Notes: generated from the sequence alone by a model not told the origin. Positions 19,925 through 29,855 are shown, counted from the first letter of the stretch. The stretch is DNA of 64,000 nucleotides from Phyllobacterium myrsinacearum (GCF_014138285.1 NZ_JACGXN010000001.1:857314-921313); one strand, 5' to 3'. Numbers and translations are program-made.

Positions 19925-20878
19925 ATGGGTTCGGGGTCTGAATTGGGTATCTACCTGCCAATAGCCGAGATTTCGGTCAATATCTTCGTGCTATTCGGCA
20001 TGGGGGCAGCGGTTGGATTCTTGTCGGGCATGTTCGGCGTCGGTGGCGGATTTCTCATCACGCCATTGCTGATCTTCTACAATATTCCCCCGGCTGTTGC
20101 TGTTGCCACCGGTGCAAACCAGGTTATCGCATCATCGTTCACCGGCGCTCTGACGCACTTCAAACGCGGCTCGCTCGACGTGAAGCTCGGGACATTGCTT
20201 GTCATCGGCGGTATTGTCGGCGCAGCTGTCGGTATCTACGTCTTCGTGCTTTTGCGCGAACTCGGACAGCTCGATCTCATTGTATCGCTGCTTTATGTTA
20301 TCTTCCTGAGCACCATCGGCGGCCTGATGCTGCTTGAAAGCATCCGGTCCATGCGGAGGACAAAAGCAGGCCAGCTTTCCACACTCAAGAAACCTGGACA
20401 ACACAATTGGGTGCACCGCCTGCCCTTCAAGATGCGGTTTCGCGCCTCGAAAATTTATGTGAGCATTATCCCGATCCTGGCGCTGGGCGCCGCCATCGGC
20501 TTTCTCTCCTCTATCATGGGTGTTGGCGGCGGCTTCATCATGGTACCGGCCATGATCTACCTTCTTAAAGTGCCGACCAACGTGGTTATCGGCACGTCGC
20601 TCTATCAGATCGTTTTCGTGACCGCTTTCACCACCGTCATGCAGGCAACGACCAACCAGTCGGTCGACATCGTGCTGGCCTTCCTGTTGATGAGTGGCGG
20701 TGTCATCGGTGCGCAGTACGGCACGCGTATTGGCCAGAAGCTGCGCGGCGAACAATTGCGCGCGCTGCTCGCCACGCTAGTTCTCGCTGTAGGCCTGCGT
20801 CTTGCCATCGAACTTTTTGTGACACCTGACGATCTTTATTCGATCGCCATAGCACTCGTGACACCGGGGGCATCATGA
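19925..20878 (+). CDS. TSUP (TauE/SafE) family membrane transporter
   Basis: Inner-membrane permease of the sulfite-exporter/TauE family, about 8 helices in 317 residues. It has the internal duplication typical of the family: GFLSGMFGVGGGFLITPLL in the first half and GFLSSIMGVGGGFIMVPAM in the second. I chose the ATG at 19925; GTG at 19922 adjoins it. Its stop overlaps the ATG of the next gene by 4 bases. The pairing with a TIGR02186 protein recurs in alphaproteobacteria. The substrate is probably a small sulfur anion, which is inference. Confidence 0.88.
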   Translation: MGSGSELGIYLPIAEISVNIFVLFGMGAAVGFLSGMFGVGGGFLITPLLIFYNIPPAVAVATGANQVIASSFTGALTHFKRGSLDVKLGTLLVIGGIVGAAVGIYVFVLLRELGQLDLIVSLLYVIFLSTIGGLMLLESIRSMRRTKAGQLSTLKKPGQHNWVHRLPFKMRFRASKIYVSIIPILALGAAIGFLSSIMGVGGGFIMVPAMIYLLKVPTNVVIGTSLYQIVFVTAFTTVMQATTNQSVDIVLAFLLMSGGVIGAQYGTRIGQKLRGEQLRALLATLVLAVGLRLAIELFVTPDDLYSIAIALVTPGAS

Positions 20879-21678
20879 AACCCCTGACGGCTCTTCTGTT
20901 CCTGCTTGTCATTATCTCCGTGTTGGTCAGCCCTCTAAATGCTGTGGCGCAGCAGATTCCCGGCAACAAGGAGACGGTTGAAATCGGGCTGTCGACCGAT
21001 ACCATCGCGATTACTTCAGGGTTTCGCGGCACCGACCTGACCGTGTTCGGTGCACTCGACAATGCCGATCCTCTGATTCAACGACAGGGCCGTTACGATA
21101 TCGTCGTTATCCTGCAGGGACCGGAGCGTAATTTTGTCGTGCGCCGCAAGGACCGGTTTTTTGGCGTCTGGGTCAACGCGGAGTCAGTGACATTTCAGCA
21201 TATTCCGGCTTCCTATTCACTGGCCTCGACACGCAATCTTCAGGACATTGCCGTCCCCAAGACATTTGCCCAACTGGCGCTCGGCGTGAACAATATCTTT
21301 TACGAGCCCATGCCTGACGGCTTCGATTCCAGTGCGTCGCTGCGGGAATTCACCAAGGAGCTGCCGCGACTGAAGCTCAAGCAGAACCTGTACAGCCAGC
21401 GTCCTGGTGACGTGCAATTCCTGTCATCTACCCTCTTCCGCGCAACATTGTCCCTGCCAGCCAATGTGCCGGTCGGCAAACACGTGGCCCGCGCCTTTCT
21501 GTTCCGCAACGGCGAATTCCTGCGCGAAAGCTCGACAAGCCTGAATATCGTGAAAGCGGGTCTGGAGTATCGTATCTACAAGGCCGCCCATGAGAACAGC
21601 TTGCTCTACGGCCTGTTTGCGGTGTTTCTGGCCGTCTTTACCGGCTGGATGGGCCGTCTGATGTTCAGGAAAGACTGA
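20875..21678 (+). CDS. TIGR02186 family membrane-anchored periplasmic protein
   Basis: 267 residues: a signal peptide (LTALLFLLVIISVLVSPLNAVAQ), a periplasmic beta-rich body with VEIGLSTDTIAITSGFRGTDLTVFGALD, and one C-terminal transmembrane helix ending in GWMGRLMFRKD. The family is known mainly as a partner of TSUP permeases. The ATGA overlap with the upstream gene indicates translational coupling. Its biochemical role is not established. Its stop codon directly abuts the stop codon of the convergent methyltransferase. Confidence 0.85.
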   Translation: MKPLTALLFLLVIISVLVSPLNAVAQQIPGNKETVEIGLSTDTIAITSGFRGTDLTVFGALDNADPLIQRQGRYDIVVILQGPERNFVVRRKDRFFGVWVNAESVTFQHIPASYSLASTRNLQDIAVPKTFAQLALGVNNIFYEPMPDGFDSSASLREFTKELPRLKLKQNLYSQRPGDVQFLSSTLFRATLSLPANVPVGKHVARAFLFRNGEFLRESSTSLNIVKAGLEYRIYKAAHENSLLYGLFAVFLAVFTGWMGRLMFRKD

Positions 21679-22590
21679 TCAGGCCCGCTTGGAGACGACA
21701 ATCAGTCCCTGCAAGGGCTCTCCCCGATCAAAGCGGATCGCCTCGCGGTCAATTGTCGACGGAACCAGGCCATGGTCGGCCAACAGTCTTCGTACATAAT
21801 CTTCCGAATGGGTATAGCGCAGCGAGGGCTGCAGGATGAGCTCTCCTTCCTCGGCATGGGTTTCGACCGAGAAGGCGAACAGCCCATCGTTGCTCAGGGC
21901 CGCGACAAGACGACTAACCGCTTTGTCGAGATCGCCAACATAGACAAAGACATCCGCGGCAATGATGAGATCGGCAGATCCAGCAGGATAATCGAGTTCG
22001 TTGATATCGCCCTTGAAGAGGCGGTCATAAACGTGCTTTTCCTCGGCCTTCTGCAACATGGCCTCGGAAAGGTCCATGCCCGCCATGTGGTCCACACCCG
22101 TCCGGAAATAATCCCCCATCAGTCCGGTACCGCAGCCAACATCCAGCATGGAATGGTAACGTCTTCCCGGCGCTGCAGCCTTGATGGCGTTAGCCAGCAG
22201 TTCTGGCACACGATAATGCAGCTTTTCCAGAAGGGCCGTCTCAAAAGTCGGCGCATAGGCGTCAAACAGGGTCTCGACATAGGCCGCCGGCGGATTATCC
22301 GGCACCAAGGCATAACCGGAGGCCGCCAGTTTGAGCGTTGCGCCAAAGCGATCGTCGGGATCCAGTTCCAGAAGGCGGCGCCACGTTTCCGCCGCTGCAT
22401 CCTCGTCCCCGGCCGCATCCTCCATCTCGCCCAGACGAAACAGACCGGCGGTCCATTCCGGAACGATTTCCAGGGCCTGCCGCATCAGGTCGGCGGCGGC
22501 CACATGGTCACCGGACTCGAAAAGCATGTCCGCATAGGAAGCGCGGCGGTCCGCGATCAGATCACCGGAGGACAGGAACGCCCGTGCCAT
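21679..22590 (-). CDS. TPR-containing class I SAM-dependent methyltransferase
   Basis: 303 residues. The first ~100 are TPR-like (ADMLFESGDHVAAADLMRQALEI, LFRLGEMEDAAGDEDAA). A Rossmann methyltransferase follows with motif I MLDVGCGTGLMGDYF, motif II GMDLSEAMLQKA and the ADVFVYVGDL block. The substrate is unknown. It may be cotranscribed with the upstream membrane protein, whose stop is 6 bases away. Confidence 0.85.
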   Translation of the reverse strand: MARAFLSSGDLIADRRASYADMLFESGDHVAAADLMRQALEIVPEWTAGLFRLGEMEDAAGDEDAAAETWRRLLELDPDDRFGATLKLAASGYALVPDNPPAAYVETLFDAYAPTFETALLEKLHYRVPELLANAIKAAAPGRRYHSMLDVGCGTGLMGDYFRTGVDHMAGMDLSEAMLQKAEEKHVYDRLFKGDINELDYPAGSADLIIAADVFVYVGDLDKAVSRLVAALSNDGLFAFSVETHAEEGELILQPSLRYTHSEDYVRRLLADHGLVPSTIDREAIRFDRGEPLQGLIVVSKRA

Positions 22591-22596
22591 ACTGGT

Positions 22597-23643
22597 TCAG
22601 TTCGCGACCAGAACGCGGATGGAAAAGATGTCAATCGATTTGCCCGTGCGGGCAATATCCGAGTTGATCTTGATGAAACCGCCTGCGGCGGGCTTTTTGC
22701 CTTCCGGAAACTGCAACTCGAACAGATATTCATTGCTCGCATCAGTGACATCGTAACGCTTGCGTCCGCAATCGCCGAGTGTGCCAAAATCGCAACTTAC
22801 AGCCATTTGCGTGGAGGAACCGTCCTCGGCCTTGGCAATAATATCAAAGATCGCATGCTTGCCTGCCAGTTGCTGGAGAACGCCCTGCCCCACCTGGAAG
22901 GTGACATCGTCGTTCTCGCCGGGAGACTTGATCCGTACGAACTTCTGCACATTGTCTCCGGCGACGCTCGCGGTTGCCCGGCCCGCCATCGAAACGCGGG
23001 TCATATCGGACGGGTCAAAAATCGATATCCAGCTGCCGTCGGCAGAAAGCTGCCCTTCCTTCATCGGCTCATGACTGCCCGCCGCCGGGCCGCTGCTCGA
23101 TGCAGGCGGTGTGCTGCCGGATGGCTTTGAGTTGATCAAACCCGATGCAACCAGCCATAGCACGCCGATCGCAACCAACAGAACGACAAAGATGATAATG
23201 AATTTGGTGAGGCCGCGTGCCTTCTGGCGTTCGCGTGTCTTTTTCTCACGGGGCTGGTTGTAGGCGGGACGGTAATTGTCGGCGCGCCTGTTGTCTGTTG
23301 CTCCAAGATCGGAATCAAGAGAAGGGTCAAGCGACGGCTCAACGCGGCCAGCCGGCGGCTGCCGCCGCTGTGCAGGCTCGACCGAAATGGATGGTTCGCG
23401 CCGCTCTGCAACGGGTTCTGGCGCGATATGCGAAGGATTGCGCGCTTCGCCCTCGATGCGGGTGATTGCCGCTTTCAAGCGCTCGCGACGCTCCTCGCGC
23501 TCGCTTTCATCCAGCGCACCATTGGCGGTCAGGGAGCGCTCATGGGCGGTCCATGCTGATTCGTAAATTTTCTGACGAACGGCAGGATTGCTCACATCCG
23601 CTTTGGCGAAAGCATTCCGGATGGCTTGTTCAATCGCTTCCAA
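22597..23643 (-). CDS. Conserved membrane protein of unknown function
   Basis: 348 residues that I do not recognise beyond general layout. A charged helical N-terminus (IRNAFAKADVSNPAVRQKIYESAW) is followed by a Pro/Arg-rich low-complexity stretch and one transmembrane helix at about 145-165 (FIIIFVVLLVAIGVLWLVASGLI). A C-terminal periplasmic beta-rich domain contains a Cys pair (SCDFGTLGDCGRKRYDV) and a jellyroll-like ending. Coding statistics resemble its neighbours and the gene looks native. Confidence 0.75.
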   Translation of the reverse strand: MEAIEQAIRNAFAKADVSNPAVRQKIYESAWTAHERSLTANGALDESEREERRERLKAAITRIEGEARNPSHIAPEPVAERREPSISVEPAQRRQPPAGRVEPSLDPSLDSDLGATDNRRADNYRPAYNQPREKKTRERQKARGLTKFIIIFVVLLVAIGVLWLVASGLINSKPSGSTPPASSSGPAAGSHEPMKEGQLSADGSWISIFDPSDMTRVSMAGRATASVAGDNVQKFVRIKSPGENDDVTFQVGQGVLQQLAGKHAIFDIIAKAEDGSSTQMAVSCDFGTLGDCGRKRYDVTDASNEYLFELQFPEGKKPAAGGFIKINSDIARTGKSIDIFSIRVLVAN

Positions 23644-23817
23644 CTGGACGATTTCCCCTTCAAAGCAGCTCGTATGACTCGGGTAGGCATAGACGATTTG
23701 ACTGCTTATTCAAGACTACCGCGGCGCAATGATGGCGGTTTTCGTCCGAAGTGATGCTCTGTACAAAGCGAATAACCCCCGGCATCCCACGAGAGCGGGC
23801 GACCGGGAGATCAAAAT

Positions 23818-24615
23818 TCAGATGAAACGGCTGAGAAATGCCCTGGTGCGTGGATGTTGCGGATTGCCGAGAACGTCTTCGGGTTTACCCTGTTCGACGA
23901 TGTAGCCATCATCCATGAAAATCACCCGGTCAGCAGCTTCCCGTGCAAAACCAATCTCATGCGTGACGACAATCATGGTGAGCCCCTGATCCGCCAGGTC
24001 GCGCATGGTTGCCAGCACCTCGCCAACCAGTTCCGGATCAAGCGCCGAAGTCGGTTCGTCGAACAGCATCAGCTTGGGCCGGATTGCAAGTGCCCGTGCA
24101 ATGGCAACCCGTTGCTGCTGCCCGCCGGACAATTGCCGGGGATAGGCGTCGGCCTTGTGCGTAAGCCCGACACGAGCAAGCAGTTCCATCCCGAGTTCGG
24201 TGGCTTCCCGGCGGCTTTGCTTGTGTACGCCGATCGGCGCCTCGATGATGTTCTGCAGGGCGGTCATGTGCGGATAGAGATTGAACTGCTGGAATACCAT
24301 GCCAATCTGCCGCCGCTGCACTGCGATAGCCCTCGCCGGGAGTTTGTTTAGCCTGCCATTGCGCAAGGAATAACCAATCTGTTCCCCGGCAACGACAATC
24401 GAACCGCGGTCGATCGCTTCCAGGTGGTTGATGCAGCGCAGGAAGGTGGATTTCCCCGAACCGGAAGGACCAAGAACGACCACGACTTCACCCGGCGCAA
24501 CGTCGAGATCGATACCCTTCAACACCTCCACCTCGCCGAAAGACTTATGAACATTTCGGGCACGCACCAGTGCTTCACCCGGTTCGGTGCCGTTCATCGA
24601 GAATTGAGCAGTCAT
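23818..24615 (-). CDS. Polar amino acid ABC transporter ATP-binding protein
   Basis: 265 residues of the GlnQ/HisP type: Walker [16 protein letters not shown]-loop [12 protein letters not shown], signature [15 protein letters not shown], Walker [15 protein letters not shown] and H-loop VVTHEIGF. Its start overlaps the permease stop by 4 bases, so it is the last gene of a tightly coupled ABC operon. It powers import by the permease and binding protein upstream. Confidence 0.93.
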   Translation of the reverse strand: MTAQFSMNGTEPGEALVRARNVHKSFGEVEVLKGIDLDVAPGEVVVVLGPSGSGKSTFLRCINHLEAIDRGSIVVAGEQIGYSLRNGRLNKLPARAIAVQRRQIGMVFQQFNLYPHMTALQNIIEAPIGVHKQSRREATELGMELLARVGLTHKADAYPRQLSGGQQQRVAIARALAIRPKLMLFDEPTSALDPELVGEVLATMRDLADQGLTMIVVTHEIGFAREAADRVIFMDDGYIVEQGKPEDVLGNPQHPRTRAFLSRFI

Positions 24616-25583
24616 TTACTCACCTCCTGAGCCATGGCTGGAACTGCCGTTACCGTGTTCGCAGCAGCAACAACCTTGTCCTGCTTTCTGGGCGTTGACG
24701 AGCCGCGTTCACCACGGCCGTAATAGCGCTCGATGAAGCCCTGTCCGACGTTGAGGATGGACGTGATGAACAGATACCAGATGACGGCCACCATCAGCAT
24801 CGGGATGACCTCGAAGGTCCTGTTGTAGACAGCTTGCACCGAATAGAGCAGATCGGCCATGGCAATGACGCTGACAAGCGACGTCGCCTTGATCATGCTG
24901 ATCAACTGATTGCCCGTCGGCGGCACGATTGAACGCATGGCCTGAGGAATGACGATACGCCGCAAGGCGCGGGTGCGTGTCATGCCGAAAGCTTCCGTCG
25001 TTTCGATCTGGCCCTTGTCGACGGACAGAAGACCGCCGCGAATAATTTCAGCCATATAGGCCGCTTCGTTGAGCGCAAGGCCGGCAATGGCAGCCGTCAT
25101 CGGCGTGATCAGGTCATTGGTGTTCCAGCTGGCCAGCGTCGGGCCGAAGGGAATAGCAATGGAAATTTCCGGAAACAACGTCGAAAGATTGTACCAGAAA
25201 ATCAGCTGGACCAGCAGCGGCGTACCGCGGAAAAACCAGATGTAAAGACCGGCAAGCGAGCTGGCGAGCCGGTCGTTCGACATACGGGCAATGGCAAGAA
25301 CAAGTCCGATGATCACGCCGATGGCCATGGCGACAACAGTCAGGCCAAGCGTGACATAGAGCCCCCGCAAAACGGTGGCTTCGGTGAACCATTGAAACAC
25401 GATCGGCCAGCCAAAATTTTCGTTGTTGGCGACGATCCAGAGGAAGTTCGCCGCAATGAGAAGCGTGATGCCCCACAAGAGCCAGCGATCTGTTCGAAAG
25501 GGCTTGTGCGCATTCGCCACATCGCGAAGCGCAGCCTCTGCATCGCCCTTGGGCGATGCCAATGCTTGCATGTTCTGGGTCAT
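24612..25583 (-). CDS. Polar amino acid ABC transporter permease
   Basis: 323 residues, HisM/GlnP type. The family 3 permease fold is seen in [23 protein letters not shown], the Pro-rich [19 protein letters not shown], and the EAA loop [29 protein letters not shown] charged N-terminal extension of about 40 residues precedes the first helix. It overlaps both neighbouring genes by 4 bases. A single permease suggests a homodimeric channel. Confidence 0.92.
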   Translation of the reverse strand: MTQNMQALASPKGDAEAALRDVANAHKPFRTDRWLLWGITLLIAANFLWIVANNENFGWPIVFQWFTEATVLRGLYVTLGLTVVAMAIGVIIGLVLAIARMSNDRLASSLAGLYIWFFRGTPLLVQLIFWYNLSTLFPEISIAIPFGPTLASWNTNDLITPMTAAIAGLALNEAAYMAEIIRGGLLSVDKGQIETTEAFGMTRTRALRRIVIPQAMRSIVPPTGNQLISMIKATSLVSVIAMADLLYSVQAVYNRTFEVIPMLMVAVIWYLFITSILNVGQGFIERYYGRGERGSSTPRKQDKVVAAANTVTAVPAMAQEVSK

Positions 25584-26476
25584 TTTGCAGCTTTACCCGC
25601 GAGATTGATCCCGGGCTCCTTCAACATGTTCTTCTCAAGGCCCCACTTTTTCAGAATGGCCGCATAGGTGCCATTGTCCATGAGAGTCTTGATGCTCTCC
25701 AGCAGAACCGCACCAAGCGGTGAGCCCTTGGCAACCACGGCGCCTTGAAAGATATCGTCAAAACCGTTCTTCAGACCGGTGCCCGTCAATTCAAGCTGAC
25801 CATTGGCTTGCTCAACGAAATAGATCAGCGGTGCCTGCGAGGAGAAGAACGCGTCGGACCGTTTTGAGCGAACAGCCAGAATCGAGGTGGGCTGATCGGT
25901 GAAGGACTGGACCTCGATGGCTGCTTTACCATCCTTCGTGCATTTTTCCGCCTGTTCCTTGATCACCTTTTCGGCGGAGCCACCAGCCATGACGGCGATG
26001 CGGCTGCCACAGGTGTTGTCGAGCGAGGTAATGCCCTTAGGATTGCCTTTCTGCACGGCGAACACCACGAACTCCTGCACATAGTCGACAAAGTCGTTCG
26101 CACCCTGACGGGAGGGATAATCGCCAACAGGACCCATCGCGAACTGATAGCGGCCGGAATTGATGCCGCTCAAGAGCGCCGGAAGGCCGCTGACTGTCGC
26201 GTGCTTGATCTCAATCCCCCACAACTCGCCGACAGCCTTGGTCAGATCGGCGCTAGCGCCCTGCATCTCCGTATTGCCGGTGACGATCTCATAAGGTGGA
26301 AAGGAGCCATTATTGACAGAGGTGATGCTTCCCGCCTTGCGGATGTCCTCGGGCAGCTTGGCCCGCAGGGCCTCGTTGACCGTTTGCTTGGCGATAACCA
26401 CCTCCTCGGCCATCGCAGGCGTAGCAATCAGCGTTGCTGCAAACAGAGCGGTAAAAGTCAGATGTTTGAGTTTCAT
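25580..26476 (-). CDS. ABC transporter substrate-binding protein (SBP family 3)
   Basis: 298 residues from MKLKHLTF, with signal peptide LTFTALFAATLIATPAMA. The family blocks are GSITSVNNGSFPPYEIVTGN, GINSGRYQFAMGPVGDYPSRQ and GLKNGFDDIFQGAVVAKGSPLG. I chose the start at 26476, after AGGGGA, rather than a longer in-frame ATG that would extend into the nitrilase gene. It delivers the solute to the permease/ATPase pair encoded next. The ligand may be a nitrogenous compound processed by the adjacent nitrilase-family enzyme; that is inference from context. Confidence 0.9.
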   Translation of the reverse strand: MKLKHLTFTALFAATLIATPAMAEEVVIAKQTVNEALRAKLPEDIRKAGSITSVNNGSFPPYEIVTGNTEMQGASADLTKAVGELWGIEIKHATVSGLPALLSGINSGRYQFAMGPVGDYPSRQGANDFVDYVQEFVVFAVQKGNPKGITSLDNTCGSRIAVMAGGSAEKVIKEQAEKCTKDGKAAIEVQSFTDQPTSILAVRSKRSDAFFSSQAPLIYFVEQANGQLELTGTGLKNGFDDIFQGAVVAKGSPLGAVLLESIKTLMDNGTYAAILKKWGLEKNMLKEPGINLAGKAAK

Positions 26477-26516
26477 TATATTCCCCTTTTTTATTATCTC
26501 TTGAAACGTGTTGTGT

Positions 26517-27317
26517 TCAGGCTGATGTATCCGCCAGTTCAGGCCGGGCAAAGCGGCGGTTGGCCAGAACAGGCAGGACAGCGCGGGCATGACTGATACG
26601 CTTCGGGTCTATGTCGGCGAAGATCAGCGCAGGGCCTTCTCCCGCCCGCACAACGGCCACGCCAAGAGGGTCCACCACCATGCTGGCGCCGATGTAACGC
26701 TCGCCGCACTCGCCCACGGCAACGATGTAGCAGGTGTTTTCCAGCGCCCGTGCCGTCACCAACACCTCCCAATGCGCCTCTTTGCCGGGGCCCTTGACCC
26801 ATGCAGCCGGCAGAATGAGCACGTCTGCACCATCCACCGCGTGGCGGCGCGCCAGTTCCGGAAAGCGCAAATCGTAACAGGTCATGAGGCCAAGCTTGAG
26901 TCCTGCGATTTCGATGAGGCCGGGAATTTCATCGCCCGGCTGCACATTGGTGGATTCCTTGGCGGCAAAAGCGTCATAAAGATGAAGCTTCAGATATTGT
27001 GCGACAATCACGCCGCCGCGGATGGTCACCAGATTGTTGAAAACGCGCTGACCGCCGGTCGGAACGTGCACGCACATCATCACTGTCATGTCGCTGTTGC
27101 GGCTTTCGGCCAACAGTTGCTCCATGAAAGGACCGTCCAATGGCTGCGCTGTTTTCAACACGATATCCGGATCAGTGATGTCGCGGGCAAGGATACCCTC
27201 CGGCAGAACCAGGAGATCCGCACCACCCGCATGCGCATCACGCGTCAGCTTCGTGCAGATATCGGCATTCTCCTGCCAGACCTTGCTGACGGCAAATTGA
27301 CCCAGCGCGACTCTCAT
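26517..27317 (-). CDS. Carbon-nitrogen hydrolase (nitrilase superfamily amidase)
   Basis: 266 residues with the complete catalytic triad Glu40 (LVLPEG), Lys110 (QYLKLHLYD) and Cys147 (LMTCYDLRFPE). The CYDLRFPE form points to the Nit/omega-amidase-like branch rather than true nitrilases. It hydrolyses an amide or related C-N bond in the cytoplasm. It starts 4 bases inside the upstream gene and precedes the ABC transporter genes, so uptake and hydrolysis are probably linked. Confidence 0.88.
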   Translation of the reverse strand: MRVALGQFAVSKVWQENADICTKLTRDAHAGGADLLVLPEGILARDITDPDIVLKTAQPLDGPFMEQLLAESRNSDMTVMMCVHVPTGGQRVFNNLVTIRGGVIVAQYLKLHLYDAFAAKESTNVQPGDEIPGLIEIAGLKLGLMTCYDLRFPELARRHAVDGADVLILPAAWVKGPGKEAHWEVLVTARALENTCYIVAVGECGERYIGASMVVDPLGVAVVRAGEGPALIFADIDPKRISHARAVLPVLANRRFARPELADTSA

Positions 27318-28309
27318 GCCGGAACTCCCGTGCGGCTGGTTGGGGTGGAAGTCTGATCATTGTGGTGCGGGAAAAGGTCGGCAGGCGACAGAAGCATCGG
27401 GGTCAGTCCTTGCAGGTGCAGTTGTTCGGCAAAATCCGCGATCATCGGTTCATTGATGGCAAAACCGCTGTTGTTCCAATGAGCGGGCAAGTCCCGCGCG
27501 ACGTGACCGAGCTCATCGATGATCCAGGGTGTGGTGTCGGCATATTTGCGCCGCTTCTCCAGCCAGACGCGCTGGGATTCATCCAGCAGATTGCTGAGCT
27601 CTTCCGGCAGCCAGGGATGCTCGGCAACGAACGATGCCTTTAAACCCAGAAGATGCATGCCGGGGACGTAGCCAACCTCATGGAAATAGGCGAGTTCCTC
27701 CGCCCGGAAATCCGTCAGCACATGACGGAACCTCGAGTCAGGGCCAAAAAAGCCTTCCGGCATGAATGGCGTGAACACGGCGTCAAGCTCGCCGGTCTCC
27801 AGCAATTGCATCATCGGGCGCTCGCCCGGTACCGCTTCGATGCGGCCGGGGCGGCCAAAGCCATCGAGCCTGTCGGTAATCGGGTGGGCTTCCGTCAGGC
27901 GGCCGGCAAACCAGAACGCGTCCTCGATACCGACGCCCGCATGGGAAAGCGCAGCACGGGTCCACGTATTGCCGGAATCGCGCCAGCCGGTAACACCGAT
28001 CTTTTTGCCCGCCAGATGTTCCAGCCGGGTAACCGGGCTGTTCTTTGCCGTGATGATGCAGCGATGGCGAAAGCCGCGCATGACGAAATTGGGAACACCG
28101 ATGACATCGGTTTCGCCGCTGGCCCGCGCCGAAGCATAACGGCTGAAGGACATTTCGGCCGCATCGTGATGCGGATCGGCCGCAACATTGCCGATCAGCG
28201 TGCCGACGCGATCGACTTTGACATCCAGCCTGTCCGACGTGACGTCACCCAACGCCAGCGGCGTATAATAATCCCAATCGCGAACAGCCAATCGAACAGT
28301 AATACGCAA
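27314..28309 (-). CDS. Pht5-like / SBP-fold protein (4,5-dihydroxyphthalate decarboxylase family)
   Basis: 331 residues, no signal peptide. The sequence resembles the 4,5-dihydroxyphthalate decarboxylase family, built on a periplasmic-binding-protein fold: DAAEMSFSRYASARASGE, MRGFRHRCIITAKN, HLAGKKIGVTGWRDSGNTW and VFTPFMPEGFF. Cytoplasmic members are enzymes or sensors, and the name does not prove phthalate chemistry. It is the first gene of the operon and divergent from the MocR regulator. Confidence 0.7.
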   Translation of the reverse strand: MRITVRLAVRDWDYYTPLALGDVTSDRLDVKVDRVGTLIGNVAADPHHDAAEMSFSRYASARASGETDVIGVPNFVMRGFRHRCIITAKNSPVTRLEHLAGKKIGVTGWRDSGNTWTRAALSHAGVGIEDAFWFAGRLTEAHPITDRLDGFGRPGRIEAVPGERPMMQLLETGELDAVFTPFMPEGFFGPDSRFRHVLTDFRAEELAYFHEVGYVPGMHLLGLKASFVAEHPWLPEELSNLLDESQRVWLEKRRKYADTTPWIIDELGHVARDLPAHWNNSGFAINEPMIADFAEQLHLQGLTPMLLSPADLFPHHNDQTSTPTSRTGVPA

Positions 28310-28350
28310 GACATTTCCTCATTGCCATTTCGGTTTTCATGAGGGAAGCT

Positions 28351-28398
28351 AAATGTTCATTATTGACTGATCAAATACTATTACGTTACTGAACATTT
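28351..28398. promoter_or_regulatory. Inverted repeat in the MocR/catabolic operon divergent promoter
   Basis: AAATGTTCA (28351-28359) and TGAACATTT (28390-28398) are exact 9-base inverted repeats 30 bases apart, between the two divergent starts. This is a likely operator for the MocR protein encoded beside it. Confidence 0.5.
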
Positions 28399-28413
28399 AA
28401 AAGAGGGACAGAT

Positions 28414-29754
28414 ATGAGCGAATTGGCCTCAGTTCAGTGGTTTGCAGAAAAGCTGAGTGACCGGACGATGCGCGGCATTGCTATCGAGACCAGTGCGCTG
28501 ATCCGCGCCGGAGCCATTCCCGTCGGCACCAAACTGCCCGCCATCCGTGATCTCGCCTATGCGCTCGGCATCAGCCCGGCGACCGTTTCGGAAGCATGGA
28601 GCGAGCTGCGGCGGCAGAAGATCATCACCGGCCGCGGGCGCAACGGCACATGGGTGAGTGGTGACCGTATTGCGCCGAAACCCCTGCGGCTGGCGAGTTC
28701 CGGCGATTACGGCGAGGACGTGCTGGATCTTTCCATGGCAGTTCCGGATATCAACCTCCTGCCGCCGCTGGCCAATGCCCTGGCACACGGAGCCTCGGCG
28801 GAAACACTCAACAGTTACCGGCGCATTCCCATCCTGTCGGAGCTGGAAGCAGCGGTAAAACCGCATTGGCCTTACAAACCGGAGGCATTCCTTGCCACCA
28901 ATGGCGGCTACAACGCCGTCTACGCACTTTTGCATGCACTGGTTATGCCCGGATCGTTTGTGGCCATTGAAGATCCCACCGCGATGCGGCTTCTCGACAT
29001 TCTGGAAGACCTCGGCGCCCATATCCTGCCGGTCGAGTGCGATGAAAACGGACCGCTGCCGGATTCACTCGCCGACGCGATGCAACGCAAACCAGCCGCC
29101 TTCCTTTTCCAGCCGCGCACCCACGCGGTGACCGGACGGGGGGTGAGTGCAGCCCGGCTGGCGGAATTGGCGGAAATTCTCGGCAACAGCGATGCCCTTA
29201 TCATCGAAGATGATGGGGTGGGAGACATCTCCTCGCTGCCTCCGATCAGTCTGGGAGACCGGTTTCCCGACCGTGTCATCCACATTGTTTCCTATTCCAA
29301 ATCCCTTGGGCCGGACCTGCGACTGGCGGTGCTTTCCAGTTCGACACGCATCGTCGAGCAGATCCAGTCCTACCGCAGTTTCAGTGCAGGCTGGACCAGC
29401 CGGGTGCTGCAATCCGCCGTGGCTTTCCTCCTCAATGACGCGGCGACCCAAACAAGCATGAAACGCGCACGTGATATCTACAGGCAAAGGCGCGACGGGC
29501 TGATGCGGGCTCTCGGTGAGCGCGGCGTTCACCTTTCGGGCGGCGAAGGTCTCTGCCTGTGGATCCCGGTGGAGTCCGAACAGTTTGCCTTGGTAACACT
29601 CGCAGCGCGCGGCATTGCCGTGCTTGCGGGTAAAAAATGTTCTGTTCGGCCGATCAGCTACATCCGCGTTGCGACCAGTGTCCTGCGGGACAGGGAAGAC
29701 GAGGTCGCCGATGCGATAGCCCTTGCCGTCAGGCACCCGGATCATCTTTACTGA
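28414..29754 (+). CDS. MocR-type regulator (GntR HTH fused to aminotransferase class I fold)
   Basis: 446 residues. The N-terminal winged helix (IPVGTKLPAIRDLAYALGISPATVSEAWSELRRQKII) is fused to a PLP-dependent aminotransferase-like domain that retains the PLP lysine in HIVSYSKSLGPDLRLAV. MocR proteins sense an amine or amino acid through PLP and control a neighbouring operon. The divergent nitrilase/ABC operon is the obvious target. AGAGGGA precedes the ATG. Confidence 0.92.
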   Translation: MSELASVQWFAEKLSDRTMRGIAIETSALIRAGAIPVGTKLPAIRDLAYALGISPATVSEAWSELRRQKIITGRGRNGTWVSGDRIAPKPLRLASSGDYGEDVLDLSMAVPDINLLPPLANALAHGASAETLNSYRRIPILSELEAAVKPHWPYKPEAFLATNGGYNAVYALLHALVMPGSFVAIEDPTAMRLLDILEDLGAHILPVECDENGPLPDSLADAMQRKPAAFLFQPRTHAVTGRGVSAARLAELAEILGNSDALIIEDDGVGDISSLPPISLGDRFPDRVIHIVSYSKSLGPDLRLAVLSSSTRIVEQIQSYRSFSAGWTSRVLQSAVAFLLNDAATQTSMKRARDIYRQRRDGLMRALGERGVHLSGGEGLCLWIPVESEQFALVTLAARGIAVLAGKKCSVRPISYIRVATSVLRDREDEVADAIALAVRHPDHLY

Positions 29755-29855
29755 TTTCCGGCGAACCCTGCGCTTGCTCACATGCCTTTGATCGCGCGCA
29801 GGCAACCGCGCCAACCTTTCGCTTGATCACGGCACGCGGTCTGCTAAAAAGAGTT

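Noticed and set aside
21772-23130. Plus-strand open frame of about 450 codons across two minus-strand genes
   Set aside because: It spans the methyltransferase and the membrane protein genes without a ribosome site or recognisable domain.
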